A DNA stretch of 64,000 nt from Ketobacter alkanivorans (GTDB lineage: Bacteria; Pseudomonadota; Gammaproteobacteria; Pseudomonadales; Ketobacteraceae), in NCBI RefSeq assembly GCF_002863865.1, contig NZ_CP022684.1, positions 860,931 to 924,930 on the forward strand, written 5' to 3'. Shown in pieces: positions 54,626-63,169 of this stretch. The position numbers were made by a program, and so were the translations under genes. The notes beneath the pieces were generated by a model. That model was given only the letters and a program-made list of their open reading frames with translations. It was not told the DNA's origin and ran no database searches. Within the stretch, counting starts at the first letter, position 1. Every line of letters starts with the position of its first letter.

Positions 54626-55423
54626 CTAATCCAGTTTCGTTTCCTGCTCCTGTTCCGCCCGATCTGACTCAGCGTCCGCGGCGTCATCCGACGCTGCCTG
54701 AGCCGACTCTGCAGCAGGTTCCTGTTCGGAATCAGCAGCTTGGGACTCTGATTCCATTGCTTCCATTTCTACCGGCGCAACCGCCGTTCCTTCTTCGTTC
54801 TCTTCTTCGCTATCGCTAATCTCTTCAACATCCAGTTGCCCGTTGGGGTCCATGCCCATTTGCACCAGTTCCAGTTCGGCATTGATGGTGTCGAGATCAC
54901 GGATTTCTGCCAACGAAGGCAGCTCATCGAGGTTCTTGAGATTAAAATAATCTAAAAACTGGCGGGTGGTTCCGTACATGGCTGGCCGTCCGGGCACATC
55001 CCGATGCCCCACTACGCGCACCCACTCGCGCTCCAGCAGGGTTTTGGTGATATGGGTACTGACGCTGACACCACGGATTTCTTCAATTTCACCGCGGGTA
55101 ATGGGCTGGCGGTAGGCAATCAAGGCCAGTGTTTCCAGCAAAGCACGGGAGTAGCGCGCGGGTTTTTCTTCCCATAGACGGCTGATCCACTCGCCGATGT
55201 TTTCCTGCACTTGGAAACGATAACCCGACGCCACCTCTTTCAGCATGACTCCGCGCTCGGCGTAATCCTGTTTTAACTCATTGAGGGCGTCCACCAGCAT
55301 TTCTGTGGGGAGTTCTTCCTCTTCCAGAAACAGTGCGGCCAGCTTATCCAGTTTCATGGGTTGGCCCGCTGCAAACAGCGCACCTTCCACTATGCGTTTT
55401 ACCTTCTGATGATCAAGAGACAT
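54626..55423 (-). CDS. scpB: Segregation and condensation protein B
   Basis: A 265-residue ScpB, a winged-helix kleisin partner that acts with ScpA and SMC in chromosome compaction. The core is KRIVEGALFAAGQPMKLDKLAALF, LALIAYRQPITRGEIEEIRGVSVSTHITKTLLEREWVRVVGHRDVPGRPAMYGTT. The start ATG at 55423 overlaps the scpA end by 11 bases. After about residue 195 it has a long acidic Glu/Asp/Ala-rich tail of about 65 residues, more than most relatives. Confidence 0.94.
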   Translation of the reverse strand: MSLDHQKVKRIVEGALFAAGQPMKLDKLAALFLEEEELPTEMLVDALNELKQDYAERGVMLKEVASGYRFQVQENIGEWISRLWEEKPARYSRALLETLALIAYRQPITRGEIEEIRGVSVSTHITKTLLEREWVRVVGHRDVPGRPAMYGTTRQFLDYFNLKNLDELPSLAEIRDLDTINAELELVQMGMDPNGQLDVEEISDSEEENEEGTAVAPVEMEAMESESQAADSEQEPAAESAQAASDDAADAESDRAEQEQETKLD

Positions 55424-56528
55424 TGTTGTGTTCTTCGCTCTCTGATTGATCGTTATTGCGCTCGTTATCCTCTGGGGATGCGTGCGGATCGTATTGTTCA
55501 CCCAATCGCGGCTCATCCTCATCGACTTGCGCCAATACCGGAGGAGCCACCGGTTCAAATGCACCTTCTGCGGGGTTTTCAGCCTGATCTATTGCAACGT
55601 CTTCGTCATCCGGGCCTGCTTCATGGGCGGACTCGCGGGCCTTGACGTGGATCGGGCCCAAAGGCTCGGTTTGCACCAACTCTACCAATGATTCTTTTAC
55701 CAGTTCCAGAATGGCCAGAAAGGTAACAACCACCCCAAGCCGACCTTCTTCGAAGGTAAACAGGCTGACAAATGGCACAAAGCGATCCTGCCCGAGCCGT
55801 TCCAGCACCTGGGTCATGCGCTCGCGGGTGGAGAGTTTTTCACGGCTGACCTGATGGCTTTCAAACATGTCAGCCCGATGCAGAACTTCCTGCAGGGCCA
55901 GCAGCACTTCTTTCAGGTCAATGTCGGGGTGGGCTTTTTCCCGCTCGAATTTAGGATGCTCGGCTTCGGCAAGATGGACATCTCGGCCCATGCGCGGCAG
56001 CTCATCTATGTCTTCGGCGGCTTTCTTGTAGCGTTCGTATTCCTGCAGACGGCGGATCAGCTCTGCCCGAGGGTCATGCTCGTCGTCTTCTTCTTCACTT
56101 TGGCGAGGCAGCAGCATGCGGGACTTGATCTCCCCCAGCAAGGCCGCCATAACCAAATATTCCGCCGCCAGCTCAAGGTTCAGGCTCTTCATCAGCTCCA
56201 CGTACTTCATGTACTGGGTGGTGATCTGAGCAACCGGCACATCGAGGATGTCCAGGTTTTGGCGTTTGATCAAATACAAAAGCAGGTCCAGCGGCCCTTC
56301 GAATGCCTCCAGTATGACCTCGAGGGCATCCGGTGGAATGTACAGATCCTGGGGCAGCTTGGTGAAGGCCTCGCCATACACCAACGCAAATGGCATTTCA
56401 CCCTGCTGAGGATGCGCCGTTTCGGCTTCCGCAGCCTGAGGCGCGTCTGCTTGCTGCGCATCTGCGGTGGGCTCCTGCTCAATCACAGGGGCGTCTTCCA
56501 GCAGGGTGTCCTGTTCGGAAATGCTCAT
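55413..56528 (-). CDS. scpA: Segregation and condensation protein A
   Basis: A 371-residue kleisin. The core from about residue 70 is LEVILEAFEGPLDLLLYLIKRQNLDILDVPVAQITTQYM, with LELAAEYLVMAALLGEIKSRMLLP, both hallmarks of ScpA. At the C-terminus it has FVPFVSLFTFEEGRLGVVVTFLAILEL, the winged-helix end that binds SMC. It carries acidic extensions at both ends, about 50 residues at the N-terminus and about 70 at the C-terminus, which is longer than B. subtilis ScpA (251). Coupled to trpS by TAATG. Confidence 0.94.
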   Translation of the reverse strand: MSISEQDTLLEDAPVIEQEPTADAQQADAPQAAEAETAHPQQGEMPFALVYGEAFTKLPQDLYIPPDALEVILEAFEGPLDLLLYLIKRQNLDILDVPVAQITTQYMKYVELMKSLNLELAAEYLVMAALLGEIKSRMLLPRQSEEEDDEHDPRAELIRRLQEYERYKKAAEDIDELPRMGRDVHLAEAEHPKFEREKAHPDIDLKEVLLALQEVLHRADMFESHQVSREKLSTRERMTQVLERLGQDRFVPFVSLFTFEEGRLGVVVTFLAILELVKESLVELVQTEPLGPIHVKARESAHEAGPDDEDVAIDQAENPAEGAFEPVAPPVLAQVDEDEPRLGEQYDPHASPEDNERNNDQSESEEHNNVS

Positions 56529-57742
56529 TAGAAGTATCCCAAGCCCATGGCTTCGCGCACCTCTTCCAGTGTTTGTTTGGCGGCATCACGGGCCTTTTCG
56601 CAGCCTTCTGCGACTATGCTTTTCACCAGATCCGGGTTACCTGCGTATTCGGACGCGCGGATGCGGATGGGTTTCAGCTCTTCCTGCACAGAGTCGATCA
56701 GCGGCTTTTTGCATTCAAGGCAGCCTATACCGGCAGTCTTGCAGCCCTGCTGGACCCAGTTGCGGGTGCTGTCGTCGGAATACACCAGATGCCACTGCCA
56801 CACCGGACACTTTTCTGGATCACCGGCATCGGTAAGACGCACTCGGGCCGGATCTGTAGGCATGGTGCGAATCTTATGCATGACGTCATCTTCGCTGTCA
56901 CGCATGGTGATGGTGTTGTTGTAGGACTTGGACATTTTGCGCCCATCCAGCCCGGGCATTTTGGACGCCGGGGTCAGCAGTGCCTGCGGTTCGGGCAGAA
57001 TTACTTTGCCACTGCCTTCAATAAAGCCATGTAAGCGTTCTTTATCGCTGAGTGTGATGTTTTGCTGCTCCCGCACCAGTGCGTGGGCAGTTTCGAGGGC
57101 ACTTTCGTCACCTTGCTCCTGATATTTGTTGAGCAGGCTTCGATAAAGCTTGGCGGATTTTTTGCCCATCTTTTGAATCGCCTGTTCCACCAGCTCTTCA
57201 AAGCCTGGCTCCCTGCCGTATAGATAGTTAAAACGGCGCGCCACTTCACGGGTCAACTCAATATGAGATACCTGATCGGCACCGACCGGCACTTGACCGG
57301 CACGGTACATCAGGATGTCTGCACTTTGCAGCAAGGGGTATCCCAGGAATCCGTACGTGGCCAGATCTTTCTCTTTGAGCTGTTCGATCTGGTCTTTATA
57401 GGTGGGCACCCGCTCCAGCCAGCCCAAAGGGGTCATCATGGACAGCAGCAAATGCAATTCAGCGTGTTCCGGCACCCGGCTCTGGATGAACAGGGTGGCC
57501 GAACCTGGGTTGATCCCCGCCGCCAGCCAGTCGATCACCATGTCCCACACTGATTCCTCGATAACGCGAGGATCTTCGTAATGGGTGGTCAGGGCATGCC
57601 AATCTGCCACGAACAAAAAGCACTCATATTCGTGCTGTAGCTTCACCCAATTTTTAAGTACGCCATGATAATGGCCAAGGTGCAGGCTGCCTGTGGGGCG
57701 CATGCCAGAAAGGACACGCTGCTCCGAAACTGCTGAGCTCAA
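56528..57742 (-). CDS. trpS: Tryptophanyl-tRNA synthetase
   Basis: A 404-residue class I synthetase. The HIGH-type motif is SLHLGHYHGVL and the KMSKS motif is GRKMSKSYNN. The protein is about 70 residues longer than E. coli TrpS (334). The extra part is at the C-terminus and contains CPVWQWHLVYSDD and GCLECKKPL with three Cys near 325-345. This long form is common in Pseudomonas-type bacteria. The gene overlaps scpA by one base. Confidence 0.96.
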   Translation of the reverse strand: MSSAVSEQRVLSGMRPTGSLHLGHYHGVLKNWVKLQHEYECFLFVADWHALTTHYEDPRVIEESVWDMVIDWLAAGINPGSATLFIQSRVPEHAELHLLLSMMTPLGWLERVPTYKDQIEQLKEKDLATYGFLGYPLLQSADILMYRAGQVPVGADQVSHIELTREVARRFNYLYGREPGFEELVEQAIQKMGKKSAKLYRSLLNKYQEQGDESALETAHALVREQQNITLSDKERLHGFIEGSGKVILPEPQALLTPASKMPGLDGRKMSKSYNNTITMRDSEDDVMHKIRTMPTDPARVRLTDAGDPEKCPVWQWHLVYSDDSTRNWVQQGCKTAGIGCLECKKPLIDSVQEELKPIRIRASEYAGNPDLVKSIVAEGCEKARDAAKQTLEEVREAMGLGYF

Positions 57743-57900
57743 GGTAAACTCCTGATTTTTATATGATGTTCTGCTGTCATTAGCGTCTCCCCCAGCCTCA
57801 CGGCCACGGCGCCAAGACGAAAGGGGTGATTATAGCGATATTCGTCACGCTGTCGAAGCGCCATAAGCGGGTTTGGGGCAGTATGTGGCAAACTATCCTA

Positions 57901-58521
57901 TTAAAGGAAGGGCGACGGGTCGCCTTTGCCTTCCCGTATTACGATGGGTGAATCCCCTTCCAGGTCAATCACGGTGGTGGTTTCCATCTCCCCCCAGCCT
58001 CCATCCAGCACCAGATCCACTTGTTTGCTGACCCGCTGGTAGACTTCTTCGGGGTCAATGAGCGGGTATTCTTCACCAGGCAGCAGCAAGGTTGTGCTCA
58101 TGATGGGCTCACCCACCTCTTCCAGCAACGCCTGCACGACGTTGTTGTCCGGCACTCGCATGCCGATGGTTTTCTTTTTGGCGTGCATCAAACGCCGCGG
58201 CACTTCGCCTGTGGCCTTTAATATGAAGGTGTAGGCGCCGGGGGTATTGGCTTTCAGCAAGCGGAAAGCCCAGTTCTCAACCTTGGCGTAATTCGCCAGC
58301 TCCGACAGATCTCGACACAGAATGGTGAACTCGTGTTTCTCATCCAGTTGGCGTAGCTGCACGATACGATCCAGACCCCGCTTGTTCTCCAGCGCACAAC
58401 CCACTGCATAGGCAGCGTCGGTTGGATAGACCACCACCTCACCGCCCCGAATACGGTCTGCCGCCTGTTTGATCAGGCGTTTTTGTGGTGTTTCGGGGTG
58501 GATTCGAAAAATATCGGTCAT
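57901..58521 (-). CDS. yciO: YciO (TsaC/Sua5-family) protein
   Basis: A 206-residue YrdC-domain protein. VVYPTDAAYAVGCALENKRGLDRI and KHEFTILCRDLSELANYA match the family's ATP/threonylcarbamate site, with a basic KKKTIGMRVPDN block. TsaC (YrdC) makes threonylcarbamoyl-AMP for tRNA t6A. YciO is a paralogue of weaker activity. The neighbourhood (rnm, trpS, rluB) points to YciO. Confidence 0.88.
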   Translation of the reverse strand: MTDIFRIHPETPQKRLIKQAADRIRGGEVVVYPTDAAYAVGCALENKRGLDRIVQLRQLDEKHEFTILCRDLSELANYAKVENWAFRLLKANTPGAYTFILKATGEVPRRLMHAKKKTIGMRVPDNNVVQALLEEVGEPIMSTTLLLPGEEYPLIDPEEVYQRVSKQVDLVLDGGWGEMETTTVIDLEGDSPIVIREGKGDPSPFL

Positions 58522-58542
58522 TACTTTCTACCTAATTGAATT

Positions 58543-59394
58543 CTAACTGCGTGGTTCCAACAGCAGGCTCACCGGGCGGCAACGGCTCGGCAGAGGAGGC
58601 ATGCTGCCCAATCGTACCCAACGCATGGAGGGGCCATGATAATCGCTTCCCTGGGAGGCATAAAGCTCAAATTTAAGCGTTAAATCAGCCAGTTGCTGCA
58701 CCACATCGGGGCTGTGGGTGGCCACCGAAACCTCCAGCGCCTGGCCACCGGACTCGGCAAAGTCCTTCACCAGATGATTCAGTTTGGTACGGGTGAGCTT
58801 ATAGCGCCCGGGATGCGCCAGCACGGCAACGCCTCCGGCCTCCCGTATCCAGCGCACAGCCTCAGGCACCGTCGGCCAATCGGTTTTGACATAGGCTGGC
58901 TTGGCTTGGGCCAGATAACGCTGAAATGCCTGTTTGCGGTCGGTGCAGATGCCCTGCTCCACCAGCACCTGGGCAAAATGAGGCCGGGCCGGGGTATTTT
59001 GAGGCGCAATGGCTGCGGCTTTTTCGTACAGGCCGGGGTAGCCCAGCTTATCGAGCCGGGCAGCGATGGTACGAGCCCGCGCCTCACGCCGCGCCATCTG
59101 ACTCTGCAAGTGTCCTTGAAAACGTTGGTCCTGAGGCTTAATACCCAGGCCAACCACGTGGATGTCCATGCTGTTCCAGCGGGATGAGATCTCCACCCCG
59201 TCAATCAGGGTCAGGCCCAGCTCATCACAAGCAGAGCGCGCCTGACACAAACCTTCGGTGGAATCATGATCGGTCACCGCCAGCACCTGAATCCCGGCTT
59301 GGGCGGCCCGAGCCACCAGTTCGGCGGGCGCCAGCTCCCCATCGGAAGCGGTAGTATGCAGGTGAAGATCGATAATGGAGGGCTGATTTTGCAT
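58543..59394 (-). CDS. rnm: RNase AM (PHP-domain 5'-3' exoribonuclease, YciV/TrpH)
   Basis: A 283-residue PHP-family metal-dependent phosphoesterase. The metal ligands are in IDLHLHTTASDGEL, VTDHDSTEG, HPGRYK and QGSDYHG. E. coli RNase AM trims 5' ends of 5S and other rRNAs and hydrolyses pAp-type nucleotides. It lies just before yciO, as in E. coli, where the trp operon lies next to it. It is divergent from yciB, with an 86-base gap. Confidence 0.92.
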   Translation of the reverse strand: MQNQPSIIDLHLHTTASDGELAPAELVARAAQAGIQVLAVTDHDSTEGLCQARSACDELGLTLIDGVEISSRWNSMDIHVVGLGIKPQDQRFQGHLQSQMARREARARTIAARLDKLGYPGLYEKAAAIAPQNTPARPHFAQVLVEQGICTDRKQAFQRYLAQAKPAYVKTDWPTVPEAVRWIREAGGVAVLAHPGRYKLTRTKLNHLVKDFAESGGQALEVSVATHSPDVVQQLADLTLKFELYASQGSDYHGPSMRWVRLGSMPPLPSRCRPVSLLLEPRS

Positions 59395-59480
59395 GGATTT
59401 TCCAGTTCTGCTCAGCAGGGAGTGCTTAGGCTGAGCAAATATTCTATCATTGGGGCCTCAACAAATATGAATTAATTGAT

Positions 59481-60065
59481 ATGAAACAGTTTTTTGACTT
59501 TTTTCCGGTTGGGCTCTTTGTGGTTGCTTACTTTACGAGCAAAGACATGATCCTGGCCACCAAGGTGTTAATGGCCGCCAGCGTGATACAGATTGCCGTG
59601 TTCTGGATCTGGAAGCGCACCGTAGAAAAACTCCATTTGGGCACCTTTGTCGTGGTTGTGATCATGGGCAGCCTAACCATCTTTCTCGATAACCCCATCT
59701 TCATTATCTGGAAGCCCTCCATCATCAATTGGTCCATTGCCACCGCGTTTCTGGTTAGCCTGTTGATTCGCAAAAACCTGGTGCGCAAGGCTGTGGAAGG
59801 GTTTCTAAAACAAGCCCCCCATCTGAGCCTGAAGATGCCGGAAGAAAAGTGGGCTCCACTGTGTATTGTATGGGTGCTGTTCTTTATTCTGCTGGGTTGC
59901 ATCAACCTGTTTGTGTATTTCACCTACGGTCAGGATTTTTGGGTCACGTTCAAACTGGTTGGGTTCACCATCATCAATATGGTGTTCTTCGTTGGCCAGT
60001 TTATCTACTTGTCCCGCTACATCACCGAAATTGAACCGGATACTAACCAGGAGCCACAGGGATAA
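59481..60065 (+). CDS. yciB: Inner-membrane protein YciB (septation protein A)
   Basis: A 194-residue membrane protein with five helices. [14 protein letters not shown] at the start and the block [32 protein letters not shown] are the YciB signature. [43 protein letters not shown] is also conserved. YciB interacts with cell-division and elongasome proteins and helps keep envelope integrity. Its stop overlaps yciI (TAATG). Confidence 0.95.
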   Translation: MKQFFDFFPVGLFVVAYFTSKDMILATKVLMAASVIQIAVFWIWKRTVEKLHLGTFVVVVIMGSLTIFLDNPIFIIWKPSIINWSIATAFLVSLLIRKNLVRKAVEGFLKQAPHLSLKMPEEKWAPLCIVWVLFFILLGCINLFVYFTYGQDFWVTFKLVGFTIINMVFFVGQFIYLSRYITEIEPDTNQEPQG

Positions 60066-60364
60066 TGTATTACGCCATTGTCAGCGAGGATGTCGAAAAC
60101 AGTCTGGAAAAGCGCATGGGAGCGCGGCCGGATCATCTGGCCAGACTGGAGCAACTGAAACAACAGGGTCGCCTGCTGGTGGCTGGCCCCTTTCCCGCCA
60201 TTGATAGCGAAAACCCCGGGACAGCAGGTTTTACCGGCAGCCTGGTGATCGCCGAATTCGAAAACCTGCAAGCCGCACAAGAATGGGCGGACGCTGATCC
60301 ATACATCGCCGCCGGGGTTTATCAGAACGTCATGGTGAAGCCCTATAAAAAAGTGCTGCCATAA
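60065..60364 (+). CDS. yciI: YciI-like protein
   Basis: A 99-residue dimeric alpha+beta-barrel protein (YCII domain). [44 protein letters not shown] carries the conserved Arg and the His-Asp-like pair that in some relatives gives dehydrohalogenase-like activity; in E. coli its role is unknown. It is translationally coupled to yciB by TAATG, the arrangement of yciB-yciI in many Gammaproteobacteria. Confidence 0.92.
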   Translation: MYYAIVSEDVENSLEKRMGARPDHLARLEQLKQQGRLLVAGPFPAIDSENPGTAGFTGSLVIAEFENLQAAQEWADADPYIAAGVYQNVMVKPYKKVLP

Positions 60365-60448
60365 TCGTCGATTGTGATGTGGGTTAACGTTAAAAACCGG
60401 GTAAAACCTTTACACTGCGCCAATACCAAAAAGTCACGGGGAAACACA

Positions 60449-61111
60449 GTGAAACAGTTGATCAGCGCTATTGTTACTTTGATCATCGCCAGCGCCATTG
60501 CGCTGCCAGCCACCGCAAAAACCATCTACATTCACGACAATCTGCGCGTGGATATGCGAACCGGCCCGAGCCTGGAATACCGCATCATCGACTTCCTCCG
60601 CAGCGGCACCAAGATGCAGGTGCTGCAAGAATCAGGGGAATGGATTCAAATCGAAGCCAACGGCAAAGAGGGCTGGATTCAGTCTCAATACACCTCCGAA
60701 GAACCCATCGCCCGGGATCAACTGGCTCAGGCCCTGAAGGAAATCCAGGCGCTGAAACAGGAGAACAGCGGCTTGAAATCCAAGCTTTCTGAATCCCAAT
60801 CAGAGCTGGGGGGGCTGAAATCCGACCACTCCAAGATGACCAACAGCACCGAAAAACTGCAACAGGAGCTGGATCGAGCCCAGCAGACCTGTAAAAACGC
60901 GATCTCGACGGAAGCGGCTTACCGCCAACTGCAAGAGGAAGCCGAATTACTCAAGGTAGATGTCGAAAAGCTGAAAGTGGAAAACATCCGCCTATCCGAG
61001 GACAACCTGAAATCAGGTATTCAATGGGGTGCAGGCGCCGTGTTCCTGGGCGTGATCCTGGCTTGGCTAATCGCAAAAAGCAGCGCCAAGAAGCGTCGCA
61101 GCGAATGGTAG
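60449..61111 (+). CDS. SH3-domain membrane protein (TIGR04211 type)
   Basis: A 220-residue protein starting at GTG 60449 (GGGG about 7 bases upstream). It has a signal peptide ending at PATA. A bacterial SH3 domain (DNLRVDMRTGPSLEYRIIDFLRSG, then GEWIQIEANGKEGWIQSQYTS) occupies about 25-90. A coiled coil of about 100 residues and one C-terminal helix (AGAVFLGVILAWLIA) follow, ending in a basic tail. This architecture places it in the inner membrane, with the SH3 and coil in the periplasm. Such proteins probably contact the cell wall; the exact function is unknown. Confidence 0.85.
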   Translation: MKQLISAIVTLIIASAIALPATAKTIYIHDNLRVDMRTGPSLEYRIIDFLRSGTKMQVLQESGEWIQIEANGKEGWIQSQYTSEEPIARDQLAQALKEIQALKQENSGLKSKLSESQSELGGLKSDHSKMTNSTEKLQQELDRAQQTCKNAISTEAAYRQLQEEAELLKVDVEKLKVENIRLSEDNLKSGIQWGAGAVFLGVILAWLIAKSSAKKRRSEW

Positions 61112-61293
61112 CGTCTCCCTTATAAGTTCCAATATTGATGCCCTATATTTCCCAGCCCGACCGAGCGTCGGGCTGCTGCTTCTATAAGCTTCTCCAACAC
61201 CCTCCTTTTGAGGCCGGTCTGAACAAGCATTTACGCCGCGATCCGTGCTAACGTTTGCGAACACACAAATATAACAACGAAAAAGGTGTACCC

Positions 61294-63156
61294 GTGAATC
61301 GTCATTCATTGTCATTGCGCCGTGCTGGCTGGTTGTCCGCTGCCGGTATAGTTGTGCTGACCGCATTTCCGGCCCTGGCCAAACCACTTTGCAACCCACT
61401 GACTCTTAACACCTGTGGACTGCCGTTCCCCTCCGATTATTGGGTGGAGACCGAGCCAAACAGCCCAACCGGTGCCCGCATAGACATCAGCGATGAGATA
61501 CTGCGGCCGGAAGTGCTGGCGCAACTGCCGGTGGAAAACGGCATCAGCGTAGAACAGATATTCAATGATGCATCAGGTTTCTCTGCCGCCTCAGCCGTGG
61601 TGTTCGAGTTTGATAACCCACCGGATACCGCCACCCTGCCCAAACACGGGGGCAGTGCCGTGCTCGCCTTTGATCTCACCGCAGATGCGCCAGTGGATAT
61701 TCGCACCCAGATCAACGAATACGCTCGCGGCCGTCGCGTCAGCTCGCCATCCCAGGTGTTAGAAATCTTTCCCATGGGGCGCTGGAGTTTTGGTCATACG
61801 ATTGCCGTAGTGGTCACCAAATCTCTGCATATCGAAGGCGAGCAAGATGACTTCGAAAGCTTCCACAGCAATGCCAGCGATCCCGACCAACAGACTTACA
61901 TCACAGCATTATCACAGGCCATACAGCGCATGGGGCTGACACCGGATCAGGTGCGCACCGCAACCCTGTTCACCGTAAGGGATCGGAACGAAGTATTGAA
62001 CCCGATCCGTGATCTGGTCACCAGAACCTTTGACGCTGAACACCCGGTGCGCAACATTGAAGTCCACTACAAAAGCTTCTTCAGTCGCAAAGCTGCCCTG
62101 ATAACCGGCGAACTGCTGACCCACAACTACCGCCGCGAAAACGGCATCGGGCTGGTGGATTTCGAAGGCGATTATCAGGAACAATGGATTCCCTTCCGCC
62201 TTACCCTGCCCAAAGCGGCCCGCAATTCAGGCGCGGTTCCCATCGCTTTTTACGCCCATGGCCTTGGGGCCAACAAGGAAAGCGATCTACTCATGGGTGA
62301 CCTGAACGCCGGGCTCGGTATCGCCACCTTCAGCGTAGATTTCCCGAATCATGGTGCCCGCGCCGAAGCCGATGGCGGCGGCGTATTCGAAAACCTGATC
62401 ATCGACAAAGTAACCCGTGAAATCGGTATGATGACCCAGAACAACATCGACTTCGCCGCAGCCCACAAAGCACTGATCGGCATGTCGGATCTGGATGTAG
62501 TGGGAAGATGGCGCTGGGGCAGCTGCTGGCAGTGTGCTGACGGCATTGCCGATCTGGATACCCGTCGCGTGTTCATGCAAGGCACATCTCTGGGTGGCGT
62601 GCTGGGATCAGCCTACGCAGCATTGTCCCCGGATCTGGACGGCGCGGTGTTTCAAGTCAGCGGCGTCGGGGTAACCAGCATTCTGGCGGGCTCTTTACTG
62701 TGGGATCTGCGCTTCTCCCGCCTCGAACCACCCGCGGCAGACGGTGCCGAAGCACTGTTACTGAAAGGCGCCATCCAACAACTATTGGATTACGGTGACC
62801 CCATCAACTATATCGACCTGATGCGATTTCCCGATGACGGACGCCCCATCCGGCCGCTGTATGTTATGACCGGCTCCGGCGACAGCATCGTGCCCAACGA
62901 CAGCTCCATCGCCTTGGCCAGAATCGCAGGCTTACCCTTGGTGGGCGAAGCGCTGTATGAGATGCCCGGCGTGGAGCAGCAAGAGACAGTAGATGAGCTT
63001 GGCTTTGGAATCAGCCAACTGCCGCCCCTCATGGCAGATCTGGAGTTCCTGATTGGCCCCCTGCTTACGGACGCCTCCGGCCATATGTCGTTCCTGTGGA
63101 CCAGTTCGGCCCAACAAAACAAAGCCTGGATCAGGGAATTCATTCTGCAACAATAA
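61294..63156 (+). CDS. Exported alpha/beta-hydrolase (lipase/esterase-like)
   Basis: A 620-residue secreted hydrolase starting at GTG 61294 (AGG 7 bases upstream), with a signal peptide cleaved near ALAK. The first 250 residues resemble the N-terminal domain of large bacterial lipases/virulence-factor lipases: NTCGLPFPSDYWV and NPPDTATLP. The nucleophile is Ser432 in MQGTSLGGVLGSAY. The oxyanion-like motif is FYAHGLGANKES; the acid and His are likely near GSGDSIVPN and DASGHMSFLW. It may hydrolyse long-chain esters or polyesters. It stands alone and converges on the CoA-transferase gene. Confidence 0.75.
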   Translation: MNRHSLSLRRAGWLSAAGIVVLTAFPALAKPLCNPLTLNTCGLPFPSDYWVETEPNSPTGARIDISDEILRPEVLAQLPVENGISVEQIFNDASGFSAASAVVFEFDNPPDTATLPKHGGSAVLAFDLTADAPVDIRTQINEYARGRRVSSPSQVLEIFPMGRWSFGHTIAVVVTKSLHIEGEQDDFESFHSNASDPDQQTYITALSQAIQRMGLTPDQVRTATLFTVRDRNEVLNPIRDLVTRTFDAEHPVRNIEVHYKSFFSRKAALITGELLTHNYRRENGIGLVDFEGDYQEQWIPFRLTLPKAARNSGAVPIAFYAHGLGANKESDLLMGDLNAGLGIATFSVDFPNHGARAEADGGGVFENLIIDKVTREIGMMTQNNIDFAAAHKALIGMSDLDVVGRWRWGSCWQCADGIADLDTRRVFMQGTSLGGVLGSAYAALSPDLDGAVFQVSGVGVTSILAGSLLWDLRFSRLEPPAADGAEALLLKGAIQQLLDYGDPINYIDLMRFPDDGRPIRPLYVMTGSGDSIVPNDSSIALARIAGLPLVGEALYEMPGVEQQETVDELGFGISQLPPLMADLEFLIGPLLTDASGHMSFLWTSSAQQNKAWIREFILQQ

Positions 63157-63169
63157 ACAACACCGGCAA

